Assembly (NCBI GenBank): GCA_021790295.1
Contig: JAJYIC010000019.1
Span: 1 to 14,443 of the forward strand
DNA length: 14,443 nucleotides
Source: Pseudomonadota bacterium
GTDB lineage: Bacteria; Pseudomonadota; Alphaproteobacteria; ATCC43930; CGMCC-115725
Reading direction: 5' to 3'
Part shown: positions 6,567 to 14,166 of the stretch, one piece after another
How positions within the stretch are numbered: the stretch's first letter is position 1
Layout: each line of letters starts with the position of its first letter
Notes under the pieces: generated by a model
The model's input: only the letters and a program-made list of their open reading frames with translations
The model's database searches: none
Told to the model about the DNA's origin: nothing
Translations under genes and position numbers: made by a program

Positions 6567-7850
6567 ATGCTGGCCTGGTTTAGGGAGCTCAACAGCAAAG
6601 AAAAGCAGGCGATGGGAGCCTGCTTTGGCGGCTGGACGCTCGATTCCTTCGACCTCAACATGTACAGTTTTGTCATCCCGTCGGTGATCGCCGCCTGGGC
6701 CTTGACAAAAGGCGAAGCCGGGGTCATCGGCACCGTCACCCTTTTCGTCTCCTCGGTTGGAGGCTGGTTTGCGGGCGCCCTCGCCGACCGTTTCGGCCGC
6801 GTGCGCATGCTTCAGCTGATGATCCTGTGGTATGCGGTTTTCACTTTCCTTTGCGCCTTTGCCCAGAATTTCGAGCAGCTTTTCATCCTGCGCGCCTTGC
6901 ACGGGTTCGGTTTTGGCGGCGAGTGGGCGGCGGGGGCGGTGCTGATGGGCGAGGTCATCCGCGACAAGTATCGCGGGCGCGGCGTCGGCATGGTGCAAAC
7001 CGGCTGGGCAGTCGGCTGGGGCCTTTCGGCGATCGTCTATACGCTTCTTTATGCGCTTCTGCCGGAGGCGATCGCCTGGCGCGCGCTTTTCGCGGTCGGT
7101 CTTTTGCCCGGGCTTCTCGTTTTCTGGATCCGCCGTCATATCGAGGAATCGCCGATTTTTCTCGAAAGGCGCCGGCAAAAGCCCGCTCTCGGCGCCGCTC
7201 ATGTGTTTTCGGCTTTCCGCAGGGACCATCTTTGGACCACCATCAAGATCACGGTCATGGTTTCGGGCGCACAAGGCGCCGGTTACGCCGTCGGCATCTG
7301 GATGCCCGAATATCTGCGCACGGTGCGCCACATTTCGGCGACGGGGACCGGAGGGTTTCTTCTGGTCCAGATCCTGGGAGCCTTGATCGGTTTTCTCATC
7401 GGCACGTATCTCTCCGACATCATCGGCCGCAAGTGGACTTTCTTATGGTCGGCGATTCTGACCCTGATCATGATTCCGATTTTCATGTTTGCGCCGATCA
7501 ACAATTTCGGCCTTCTGCTTCTCGGCATTCCGCTCAACATCGCCATTCTGATGAAATTTCCGCCAATGGGGCCGTTTATGACCGAGCTTTACCCGACCGA
7601 CGTGCGCGGTACAGGGCAAGGCTTTTGCTACAATGCCGGGCGAGCGGTCGGCGCCCTATTCCCGGCGGCGGTCGGCTTTCTTGCGCAAAGGCTTCCGCTC
7701 GGCTCCGCGATCGTGGTTTTCGGGGTTGCGGCTTCGGCTTTGATGATCGTGCCTTTGCTCTTTCTTCCGGAAACCCGCGGGCGCGCTCTCGAAGAACTCG
7801 AAGCGGCGCCCGTTCCGGCCGGGGCGGGGCGTCCTCTCACGGCCGATTGA
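6567..7850 (+). CDS. Major facilitator superfamily transporter, probably organic-acid/H+ symporter
   Basis: A 427-residue inner-membrane protein with about 12 hydrophobic segments. TM1 carries WTLDSFDLNMY (23-33) with the DxxD pair (D26, D29) seen in aromatic-acid and sialic-acid symporters. The loop 2-3 motif GALADRFGRVRML is at 70-82 and is echoed in the second half by GTYLSDIIGRKW. GFGFGGEWAAGAVLMGE (113-129) is the TM4 signature of the metabolite:H+ and sialate-type families. LPETRGRALEEL closes the last helix, as in sugar/organic-acid porters. The substrate is unknown; the acid-catabolism genes nearby suggest a carboxylate. AAGGAGG six to eight bases ahead of the ATG makes the start secure. 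It stands alone, convergent with argC. Confidence 0.88.
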   Translation: MLAWFRELNSKEKQAMGACFGGWTLDSFDLNMYSFVIPSVIAAWALTKGEAGVIGTVTLFVSSVGGWFAGALADRFGRVRMLQLMILWYAVFTFLCAFAQNFEQLFILRALHGFGFGGEWAAGAVLMGEVIRDKYRGRGVGMVQTGWAVGWGLSAIVYTLLYALLPEAIAWRALFAVGLLPGLLVFWIRRHIEESPIFLERRRQKPALGAAHVFSAFRRDHLWTTIKITVMVSGAQGAGYAVGIWMPEYLRTVRHISATGTGGFLLVQILGALIGFLIGTYLSDIIGRKWTFLWSAILTLIMIPIFMFAPINNFGLLLLGIPLNIAILMKFPPMGPFMTELYPTDVRGTGQGFCYNAGRAVGALFPAAVGFLAQRLPLGSAIVVFGVAASALMIVPLLFLPETRGRALEELEAAPVPAGAGRPLTAD

Positions 7851-7895
7851 CCCGCCTCTCTCAAAGGGGGCGCGGGCGAGAAGCGCGGCGTTCAG

Positions 7896-8945
7896 TCAAG
7901 GGAAAAGCGCGCGCGCTCCGAGCCCTGTCGCTTCGGGAAGGCCGAGCATCGCGTTCATGTTCTGGATCGCCTGCCCCGAAGCCCCTTTGACAAGGTTGTC
8001 GATGGCGCTGATGAGGATCGCGCGGCCGGGCAGGCGATCGCGCGAAAGCCCGATAAGGCAGAGATTGGTGCCGCGCACATGCTGCGTCGCGGGCAGGCTT
8101 CCCTCCGGCAAGACGCGGACAAAGGGCTCGTCCTTATAGCGTTTTTCGAGCAGAGCGCGGAGATCCCGGACCCCCGCCGCCGCCTCGAGGCGGACGTAGA
8201 TCGAAGCAAGGATGCCGCGGTTCATCGGCAAAAGATGCGGGGTGAAATTGACGATTACCTTCTTCCCGGCGGCCTTGCCGAGGCCTTGCTCGATCTCCGG
8301 CGCGTGGCGGTGGGAGGCGAGCGCATAAGCGTGGACGCCTTCGGCGACCTCGCAAAAAAGGCTCTCTTCCTTGGCCGAACGCCCGGCGCCGCTGACCCCC
8401 GATTTGGCGTCGATGATGATGTCGTCGCTTGCGATCAGTCCCTCTTCCAGAAGCGGGATCAGAGGCAGTTGCGAAGTGGTCGGATAACAGCCGGGGTTGG
8501 CGACAAGGCGCGCCTGCCGCACCTCTTCGCGCGCGATTTCGGTCAACCCGTAGACGGCCTCCTTTTGGAGTAGGGGGGCGCGGTGCGCGTGTCCGTACCA
8601 CTCTTCATAGGTGGCGCAATCGGCAAGACGGAAATCGGCGGAAAGATCGATCACCTTGAGGAAGCGCGGGAGAGCGGCGATCACTTCCTGCGTCGTCCCA
8701 TGAGGCAAGGCGCAAAAGACGAGATCGAGCGCTTTCCAGTCGATCTCTTCGAGGCTTTTGAGATCGGGCAGCCCTTCGCCCGCGAGATGCGGGAAAACCG
8801 CGCCGATCGGTTTGCCGGCATGGCGGTCGGCGGTCAAGGCCGCGATCTCCGCGCGCGGATGGTGGCGCAAAAGGCGCAACAGTTCGGCCCCCGTGTAGCC
8901 GCTTGCCCCGAGAATGCCGATCCGCAGCTTTTCCGCCCTGACCAT
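7896..8945 (-). CDS. argC: N-acetyl-gamma-glutamyl-phosphate reductase
   Basis: NADPH-dependent reduction of N-acetylglutamyl phosphate to the semialdehyde, the third step of arginine synthesis. Length is 349 residues, typical of the long ArgC type. The Rossmann motif GILGASGYTGAELLRLL spans 10-26. LPHGTTQEV (80-88) and VIDLSADFRL (98-107) are conserved. The active-site cysteine is C153 in ANPGCYPT, and a catalytic histidine lies in SHRHAPEIEQ (211-220). KSGVSGAGR (181-189) is also present. The frame stays open for 54 more codons upstream, through the repeat element, but MVRAEKLRIGILGASG is the natural N-terminus, with GAGG before it. This core gene sits alone between two accessory units. Confidence 0.95.
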   Translation of the reverse strand: MVRAEKLRIGILGASGYTGAELLRLLRHHPRAEIAALTADRHAGKPIGAVFPHLAGEGLPDLKSLEEIDWKALDLVFCALPHGTTQEVIAALPRFLKVIDLSADFRLADCATYEEWYGHAHRAPLLQKEAVYGLTEIAREEVRQARLVANPGCYPTTSQLPLIPLLEEGLIASDDIIIDAKSGVSGAGRSAKEESLFCEVAEGVHAYALASHRHAPEIEQGLGKAAGKKVIVNFTPHLLPMNRGILASIYVRLEAAAGVRDLRALLEKRYKDEPFVRVLPEGSLPATQHVRGTNLCLIGLSRDRLPGRAILISAIDNLVKGASGQAIQNMNAMLGLPEATGLGARALFP

Positions 8946-9007
8946 CGCCGACCTCGTCCGAATCCCCGCCCTCTTTCGCTTGCCATTTCCCCCTAGTGGT
9001 CCGATGC

Positions 9008-9030
9008 AAACGCTTGGCTCCCAAGCGTTT
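9008..9030. repeat. Perfect 10-bp inverted repeat, left palindrome of the element
   Basis: AAACGCTTGG and CCAAGCGTTT flank a CTC loop. After a mismatched stretch, CCGAT (9001-9005) can also pair with ATCGG (9036-9040), extending the stem with an internal loop. It looks like a diverged relative of the right-hand hairpin. Confidence 0.65.
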
Positions 9031-9060
9031 CGTGAATCGGCCCACCAGATCAAAATGTTG

Positions 9061-9107
9061 GTGGTGCGATGCCAACGGATGAGAGTCATCCGTTGGCATC
9101 GCACCAC
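9061..9107. repeat. Perfect 22-bp inverted repeat, right palindrome of the element
   Basis: Bases 9061-9082 are exactly complementary to 9086-9107 around a three-base GAG loop. The arm begins GTGGTGCGATGCCAACGG. With no T-run it is not a classical terminator, but a transcript crossing it would form a very stable stem in either direction. Confidence 0.85.
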
Positions 9108-9234
9108 TAGCGCAGTTGCGCGCCCTCTGCAAAGCAGTTTTGCCGCGGCGAAGCGCGCCTTCGGCGACTTGCCGATTGGGGCTGCGCCCGCTCTGCGCTA
9201 TGGTCGGCGAAAAGCAGCAAAGGGATGGAAAGAG

Positions 9235-10458
9235 ATGGAACAGAATGCCGCGCCTTTAAGCTGTCTTGCCGGAATTCGCGTTCTCGATCTCACACAATTC
9301 GAGGCCGGCCCCTCCTGCACAGAGGCGCTTGCCTGGCTTGGCGCCGAAGTCGTCAAGGTCGAAAATCCGAAAACCGGCGAGCCTGGGCGCAGCGCCTTCG
9401 CACACGGCCCCGGACGCCCGGATTCGTTCTACTTTTTCGAATTCGACGCCAACAAGAAATCGGTCACGATCGATCTCAAAAGCGAACAAGGCCTGTCCCT
9501 CGTCAAGGAGATGGCAAAGCGCGCCGACGTCATGATCGAAAACATGGCGCCGGGCACGATCGAGCGTTTGGGGCTCGGCTACGGGGTGATCCGCTCTCTC
9601 AATCCCGGCATCGTTTACGCACAGGTCAAAGGCTTCGGCGAAGGCAGCCCTTACGAAAAAAACCTCGCTTTCGACATGATCGCGCAAGCCTGCGGCGGCA
9701 CCATGAGCATCACCGGCGAGCCCGACAGGCCTCCGGTCAAGCCCGGCCCCTCTTTGGCCGACACCGGCACCGGGATGCTGATGGCGATCAGCATCTTGGG
9801 CGCGCTTTACGAAAGGCGGGCGAGCGGGCGCGGAAGGCGCCTCGAGGTGGCGATGCAGGACGCGATGCTGCATTACATACGCATCGCCTTCCAGCATCAG
9901 GCCGTCACCGGCGAGGCGGCGAAACGCAACGGCGCCGGCACGGCCGCGAACACCCCGCCCCCTTGCGGCATCTATCCCTGCGCGCCGGGCGGGGCCAATG
10001 ATTACGTCTATATTTTCGCCCGCCAGATCGACCACTGGCACCGCCTTTTGAAAGCGATCGGCCGCGAGGAATTGTTGGGCGACCCGCGTTTCGAGACCGT
10101 CGAGGCGAGACGGGAGCACCGCGCCGAGGTCGATAGGATGATCACCGAGTGGACAGGGCGCCGCGACAAATACGAAGCGATGCGCGCGATCGGCGCGGCC
10201 GGAGTGCCGGCGGGCGCGGTTCTCGACACGATGGAATTGATGAACGAACCGAGCTTCGAGCGGCGCGGCATCCTGCAAGTCGTCGACCACCCTTCGGGGC
10301 CTTACAAGATGCCGGCTTGGCCGGTTCGTTTCGACGGCCTTCCGCCAAGGCTCGCTCCGGCTCCTCTTCTCGGCCAGCATAATGCCGAAGTGTTCGCTTC
10401 CTGGCTCGGGATGAGCGCCGCCGATGTCGAGGCCTTGCGCGGAAAGGGAACGATCTGA
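9235..10458 (+). CDS. Class III (CaiB/BaiF/Frc-type) CoA-transferase
   Basis: Moves CoA between carboxylic acids through an aspartyl-CoA anhydride intermediate. The 407-residue chain starts with LAGIRVLDLTQFEAGPSC (11-28) and contains ADVMIENMAPGTIERLGL (97-114), GIVYAQVKGFGEG (125-137), the catalytic-aspartate region SLADTGTGM (D176), then LEVAMQDAML and RAPLLGQH-like APAPLLGQHNAEVF near the end. It resembles formyl-CoA transferase, but the stretch corresponding to Frc's glycine-rich GGGGQ loop is absent (PPPCGIYPCAPGG instead) and Frc Gln17 appears as Glu23. An oxalate substrate is therefore doubtful. An upstream extension of 107 codons is rejected because it runs through the repeat; GGAAAGAG precedes this ATG. 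It forms an operon with the ThDP enzyme 47 bp downstream. Confidence 0.88.
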   Translation: MEQNAAPLSCLAGIRVLDLTQFEAGPSCTEALAWLGAEVVKVENPKTGEPGRSAFAHGPGRPDSFYFFEFDANKKSVTIDLKSEQGLSLVKEMAKRADVMIENMAPGTIERLGLGYGVIRSLNPGIVYAQVKGFGEGSPYEKNLAFDMIAQACGGTMSITGEPDRPPVKPGPSLADTGTGMLMAISILGALYERRASGRGRRLEVAMQDAMLHYIRIAFQHQAVTGEAAKRNGAGTAANTPPPCGIYPCAPGGANDYVYIFARQIDHWHRLLKAIGREELLGDPRFETVEARREHRAEVDRMITEWTGRRDKYEAMRAIGAAGVPAGAVLDTMELMNEPSFERRGILQVVDHPSGPYKMPAWPVRFDGLPPRLAPAPLLGQHNAEVFASWLGMSAADVEALRGKGTI

Positions 10459-10505
10459 CCCGCCGCAACAGAGAAAGCGAAACGACTGCAAAGGAGTGAG
10501 AGGAA

Positions 10506-12152
10506 ATGGCCGAGATCACCGGCTATCAAATTCTCGCGCGATGCCTCAAAGCCGAAGGCGTCAAGGACATCTTCTTTCTGATGGGAGGGCCGATGCTCGA
10601 TGCGGAGACCTCCTGCATCAAGGAAGGGATCCGCATGATCGACACCCGCCACGAACAGGGCGCGGCTTATATGGCGCAAGCCTATTCCCGCGTCACCCAG
10701 GGCCCCGGGGTGTGCATGGCGGCAAGCGGCCCGGGGGCGCTCAATCTTTCGACCGGCCTAGCGAATGCCCTGATCGACTGCTGCCCGGTCGTCGCCATCG
10801 GCGGTTCGAGCCCGATCGGCCAGTTCGGGCGCCAGGTCTTTCAGGAAATCGACCAGGTGACGGCGCTTAGAGGCTGGGTCAAGCACGCCGATCGCGTCCA
10901 CAATCTGAAGCGCGTCCCGCAACAGGTCAATTTCGCCTTTCAGACGGCGACCGGCGGCAAGCCCGGCCCCGTCTATCTCGATTTCCCGGGCGATATGCTT
11001 TACGCCAAGATCGCGGAGGCAGAGGTCGATTGGAGCTATGCCGGGCGGCCGCTTTTGCACGCGCGGCCTTACGCCGAGCCGAAGGCGATCGCGGCTCTCG
11101 TCGATGCCATCGGCAAGGCGACAAGGCCGATCCTTTGCTCCGGAAGCGGGGTCCTCTGGTCGAAGGCCTGGGAGGAGATGAAGGCTTTTGTCGAAAAGGC
11201 CGGGATCCCCTTTTATACGACCCCGCAAGGGCGCGGCGTCATCCCCGACGACCACCCCTATTCCTATCTCTCGATGCGTTCGAGCGCTTTTCGCGAAGCC
11301 GATCTCATCATCATCCTCGGCACCCGGACGAATTACGTCATCGGCCATGCCGCGCCGCCGCGTTTCAACAGCGAGGCCACGATCGCGCGCATCGACATCG
11401 ATCCGGTGGAACTCGGTTGCTCGGCGCGACCGGTTCACATCCCCCTCGTCGGCGATTGCAAATCGGTCTTGCAGCAGCTTCTCGAAGCCGTCGACGGCAA
11501 GGCGAGCGAGCGCTTTCTCCCGTGGCGCAAAAAGCTTGCGGAAGGCGAATTGGCCAAGCGCACGCGCGCCGGAAGCAATTATCCGACCGACGGCGACATC
11601 CATCCGCTTCGGCTTTGCGAAGAGGTCAAGAATTTTATCAAGCGCGAGGCGATCCTCTGCGTCGACGGCCAGGAGATCTTGAATTACGGGCGCCAGACGA
11701 TCCCCACCTACGCGCCCGGTCACCGCCTCAATTCAGGGCCTTTCGGCACGATGGGTGTGGGTCTTCCTTTTGCCGTCGGCGCGAAAGCCGCCAAACCCCA
11801 AACTCAGGTCGTCTGCCTCCACGGCGACGGTTCTTTCGGCCAGAACGCCATGGAACTCGACACCGCGGTGCGCCACAAGCTGCCGCTTCTCTGCATCGTT
11901 AGCCTCAACGGCGGCTGGACGGCCGACCCCGAACGCGACAAGCCCGGACGCAATCTCGGCTACACCCGTTACGACAAGATGGCCGAGGGTCTCGGCTGTT
12001 ACGGCGAATATGTCGAAAACCCCGAAGAGATCCGTCCGGCTTTGGAACGGGCGCAAAAAAAGGTGGAGGAGGGGCGGGTCGCGCTCGTCAACGTCAAGAC
12101 CGATTACCGCGCCCGCGCCCAGACCGTGCGTTTTTCGAGCTACGAGACCTGA
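10506..12152 (+). CDS. ThDP-dependent enzyme of the oxalyl-CoA decarboxylase / 2-hydroxyacyl-CoA lyase group
   Basis: A 548-residue three-domain enzyme: Pyr domain (about 1-165) with cofactor-activating glutamate E50 in RHEQGAAYMA, a central domain (about 190-330), and a PP domain with ThDP/Mg motif GDGSFGQN ending SLNGGW (440-471). The pattern ASGPGALNLSTGLANA (73-88) and FQEIDQ (112-117) fit the OXC/HACL group. Compared from memory with Oxalobacter Oxc, Tyr120 is replaced by F112, and Ile482-Tyr483 by W471-T472. The Oxc C-terminal serine/arginine motif is replaced by RARAQTVRFSSYET. That argues against oxalyl-CoA and for a lyase splitting 2-hydroxyacyl-CoA into a carbonyl compound and formyl-CoA. 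Automatic pipelines may call it acetolactate synthase. AGAGGA just before the ATG sets the start. Confidence 0.8.
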   Translation: MAEITGYQILARCLKAEGVKDIFFLMGGPMLDAETSCIKEGIRMIDTRHEQGAAYMAQAYSRVTQGPGVCMAASGPGALNLSTGLANALIDCCPVVAIGGSSPIGQFGRQVFQEIDQVTALRGWVKHADRVHNLKRVPQQVNFAFQTATGGKPGPVYLDFPGDMLYAKIAEAEVDWSYAGRPLLHARPYAEPKAIAALVDAIGKATRPILCSGSGVLWSKAWEEMKAFVEKAGIPFYTTPQGRGVIPDDHPYSYLSMRSSAFREADLIIILGTRTNYVIGHAAPPRFNSEATIARIDIDPVELGCSARPVHIPLVGDCKSVLQQLLEAVDGKASERFLPWRKKLAEGELAKRTRAGSNYPTDGDIHPLRLCEEVKNFIKREAILCVDGQEILNYGRQTIPTYAPGHRLNSGPFGTMGVGLPFAVGAKAAKPQTQVVCLHGDGSFGQNAMELDTAVRHKLPLLCIVSLNGGWTADPERDKPGRNLGYTRYDKMAEGLGCYGEYVENPEEIRPALERAQKKVEEGRVALVNVKTDYRARAQTVRFSSYET

Positions 12153-12169
12153 GCGCCGCCGCCGGCGCT
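12152..12169 (+). terminator. Possible terminator after the ThDP gene
   Basis: AGCGCCG (12152-12158) pairs with CGGCGCT (12163-12169) around a four-base loop, followed by a short T-run (12169-12171). It begins at the last base of the stop codon, in the 66-bp convergent gap before denD. The T-run is too short to be convincing. Confidence 0.35.
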
Positions 12170-12218
12170 TTCGCGCCCTTTCCCTCTTGGCCGCGCCGGG
12201 CGAACGCGAGCCGCGCGC

Positions 12219-13214
12219 TCAGGAAAGAGCTTTTTGCGCTTCGAGATCGTCTTCGATAAAGGCTTCGACCGCCTCCTCGATCCCTTTGTCGGCGACAAAA
12301 CCGAGCGAGAGAGCGCGCTCTGCCGAAAGCCTTTGCGGCCAGCTCGAAACGATTCTTTCGATGGCGCCGTCGCGCTTCCAGAGGATATGGCGGTAGGCCT
12401 TTTCGCCCCCGGCGCGCCGCACCGCTTCTCCGATCTCGCCGACCGAGACCGAAAATCCCGGAAGCTGCAAAGAACGGCGGTCGAGAACGCTGCTTTCCGG
12501 GAGATCATAGGCGTGAATGAGAGCCCTGACGACGCGGCGCGGAGAGATGAGCGCCATCACCGTCTCTTTGCCGACCGGGCAGACGGCGTCCTTCCCCGAA
12601 AGAGGTTCGCGGATCATCGAGGAGGCAAAGCTCGAAGCGGCGCGGTTCGGGCGGCCCGGCCTTACGACCACGGTCGGGAGGCGCAACGCCCGCCCGTCGA
12701 CATATCCCTTGCGGCTGTAATCGGCGAGGAGAAGCTCTGCGATCGCCTTTTGCGTGCCGTAAGAACTTTGCGGGGAAAGCGCCACGTCTTCGCCGACGGA
12801 AGGGGGAAGCCGGCCGCCGTAAACCGCCAGAGAACTGGCGAAAACAAGGCGCGGGGGAACCTCGAGGGCGCGGCAGGCGTCGAGAAGGCACAAAGTTCCG
12901 CAAAGATTGACCCGGTAACCCTGATCGGTGTCGCTTTCGGCCTCGGCGCTGACGATCGCGGCGAGATGAAAGACGGCCGCGGTCCCCGGAGCGATGAGAC
13001 GGGCAAGGGTTCGAGGGTCGGCGATGTCGCCCTTCAAGACCTCGACCCTGCGGTCTTCCGCCAAGGGGCCGGCCACAGGCGCATTGTCGAAAAGAACGAG
13101 AGAGGAGATCGTCCGTTCCGCGCCTTCGCGGTCGCAAAGCCTGCCGCGTTCGAGAAGAGCGCGGGCGAGGCGCTGCCCGAGAAAGCCCCCGCCACCGGTA
13201 ACGACGACGCGCAT
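12219..13214 (-). CDS. denD: D-erythronate dehydrogenase-like NAD-dependent epimerase/dehydratase-fold enzyme
   Basis: A 331-residue extended short-chain dehydrogenase. Rossmann motif VVTGGGGFLG spans 4-13. D43 at the end of strand 2 (SLVLFDN) favours NAD over NADP. KGDIAD (61-66), FHLAAIVS (82-89), SSLAVYG (127-133) and the catalytic pair Y152/K156 in SSYGTQKAIAE follow. LPTVVVRPGRPNRAASSF (179-196) is characteristic of the DenD-type subgroup. In the known tetronate pathway DenD oxidises D-erythronate to 2-oxo-tetronate. The assignment rests mainly on the neighbours OtnI and OtnK; other sugar-acid substrates are possible. The upstream extension to 13307 is rejected because it overlaps otnI and lacks family sequence. 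It lies 8 bp downstream of otnI, evidently in one operon. Confidence 0.82.
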   Translation of the reverse strand: MRVVVTGGGGFLGQRLARALLERGRLCDREGAERTISSLVLFDNAPVAGPLAEDRRVEVLKGDIADPRTLARLIAPGTAAVFHLAAIVSAEAESDTDQGYRVNLCGTLCLLDACRALEVPPRLVFASSLAVYGGRLPPSVGEDVALSPQSSYGTQKAIAELLLADYSRKGYVDGRALRLPTVVVRPGRPNRAASSFASSMIREPLSGKDAVCPVGKETVMALISPRRVVRALIHAYDLPESSVLDRRSLQLPGFSVSVGEIGEAVRRAGGEKAYRHILWKRDGAIERIVSSWPQRLSAERALSLGFVADKGIEEAVEAFIEDDLEAQKALS

Positions 13215-13222
13215 TCCCGCTC

Positions 13223-14011
13223 TCACTTCGCTCCGATGCCGTAACGTCTGGCCCAAAGGAGGCCCGCTTCGGTCTCTCCTTTCGGTTTGTATTCGCAGCC
13301 GACCCAACCCCTATAGCCGACTTCGTCGAGAAGATCGAAAAGGAAGGGATAATGAATTTCGCCGACGTCGGGTTCATTGCGCCCAGGGTTGCCGGCGATC
13401 TGAACATGCGCGTAATGCCCGGCCAGAGCGCGGATCTTGTGAGACAGATCGCCTTCCATGATCTGCGCGTGATAGAGGTCGAGCTGCACTTTCAGATTCT
13501 TGTGGCCGACGCGCGCGATCACCGCCATCGCCTCTTTTGTCGTATTGAGGAAATAGCCGGGCATGTCGCGCGTGTTGATCGGCTCTATGACGAGCGTCAC
13601 CCCCTCTTTGGCGAGAGTTTCGGCGGCAAAATGGAGATTTTCGGCATAGGTGCTCTCCAGCTCCTCGCGCTTCCCGTTTAGGGGCGCAATTCCGGCCATC
13701 GCGTGGAGGGTGCGGCAACCCAGAGCTTCGGCGTAACCGAGGGCGAGGGCCACTCCTTGCCGGAACTCCTTCTCGCGCCCCGGCAAGGCGGCAAGGCCGC
13801 GCTCGCCTTTCTCCCAATCGCCGGGAGGCATGTTGAAAAGAGCCTGGGAAAGCCCGTTGGCGCGAAGACGCTCGGCGATCCTTTCGCGGGGAAAGTCGTA
13901 AGGGAAAAGATACTCGACCGCCTTGAAGCCGCAGCGCGCCGCCGCCTCGAAACGCTCGAGAAACGCCTTCTCTCCGAACTGGAAGCTCAGATTTGCGGCG
14001 AAATTCGGCAT
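13223..14011 (-). CDS. otnI: 2-oxo-tetronate isomerase (hydroxypyruvate isomerase family)
   Basis: A 262-residue TIM-barrel sugar-isomerase-like protein. It starts MPNFAANLSFQF and has the Hyi/OtnI patterns EYLFPYDF (33-40), HAMAG (103-107), VIEPINTRDMPGYFL (141-155), QLDLYHAQIMEGD (176-188), HVQIAGNPGRNEPDVGEI (202-219) and GCEYKP (238-243). The metal/acid-base residues are probably E143, D178, Q204 and E240, with H181 nearby. OtnI converts 2-oxo-tetronate to 3-oxo-tetronate. Classical hydroxypyruvate isomerase (Hyi) has the same fold, but the adjacent DUF1537 kinase and DenD-type dehydrogenase favour the tetronate role. AAGGAGG sits seven bases before this ATG and excludes the longer 276-residue start. 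It is first gene of the otnI-denD operon. Confidence 0.88.
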   Translation of the reverse strand: MPNFAANLSFQFGEKAFLERFEAAARCGFKAVEYLFPYDFPRERIAERLRANGLSQALFNMPPGDWEKGERGLAALPGREKEFRQGVALALGYAEALGCRTLHAMAGIAPLNGKREELESTYAENLHFAAETLAKEGVTLVIEPINTRDMPGYFLNTTKEAMAVIARVGHKNLKVQLDLYHAQIMEGDLSHKIRALAGHYAHVQIAGNPGRNEPDVGEIHYPFLFDLLDEVGYRGWVGCEYKPKGETEAGLLWARRYGIGAK

Positions 14012-14166
14012 GGCGCATCCTCCTTCGAAGCGTTCTCCAGTCTTTTCCCGCAAGGCGGCGAAGACAAGGCCGCAAAGGCCGCAGGCCCGCCCTTCGGAAG
14101 ACCGCCCTTTGCAACAAAAGCGCGCGGCCGCTACTCTCTGCCGGATTTCGAGGCCCGGAGGGCTCG
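14012..14166. promoter_or_regulatory. Divergent promoter region between otnI and otnK
   Basis: These 155 bases separate the start codons of two divergent genes of one pathway and must carry both promoters and probably a shared operator. I see a tandem AAGGCCGC pair near 14074-14089 but no clear palindrome or -35/-10 pair. Ribosome-binding sites stand at each edge (AAGGAGG for otnI, GGAGG for otnK). Confidence 0.45.

Larger units (their letters stand above)
8993..9110. mobile_element. 118-bp MITE-like or REP/BIME-like palindromic element
   Basis: The ends are inverted repeats: CTAGTGGTCCGATGCAAACG on the left and, read from the right, CTAGTGGTGCGATGCCAACG, 18 of 20 identical. Inside are a 10-bp hairpin (9008-9030), a 6-bp CCACCA/TGGTGG pair (9042-9064) and a perfect 22-bp hairpin (9061-9107). 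No transposase is encoded. The CTAG outermost bases could be a duplicated target, as in some IS5-group insertions, or part of the element. Alternatively it is a pair of related palindromes of REP/BIME type. It lies in the argC/CoA-transferase gap, 47 bp from the argC start. I see no second copy in the window. Confidence 0.6.

Noticed and set aside
6368..6583. 71-codon open frame upstream of the transporter
   Set aside because: It overlaps the transporter start in another frame, has no recognisable motif, and is expected by chance in GC-rich DNA.
8946..9107. 54-codon in-frame N-terminal extension of argC
   Set aside because: It is translated from the palindromic repeat and has no ArgC similarity; MVRAEKLRIGILGASG at 8945 is the family start and has a Shine-Dalgarno.
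8914..9234. 107-codon extension of the CoA-transferase overlapping argC
   Set aside because: It crosses the argC 5' end and the repeat; the family N-terminus LAGIRVLDLT begins just after the ATG at 9235, which has its own ribosome-binding site.
10506..12152. Glyoxylate carboligase, suggested by the nearby Hyi-like isomerase gene
   Set aside because: Gcl has valine in place of the cofactor glutamate; this protein has E50, pairs with a CoA-transferase, and the isomerase goes with otnK and denD.
9235..12152. Plain oxalate-degradation operon frc-oxc
   Set aside because: Two Oxc active-site tyrosines and the Frc glycine loop are not found by hand comparison, so the symbols frc and oxc are withheld, though not disproved.
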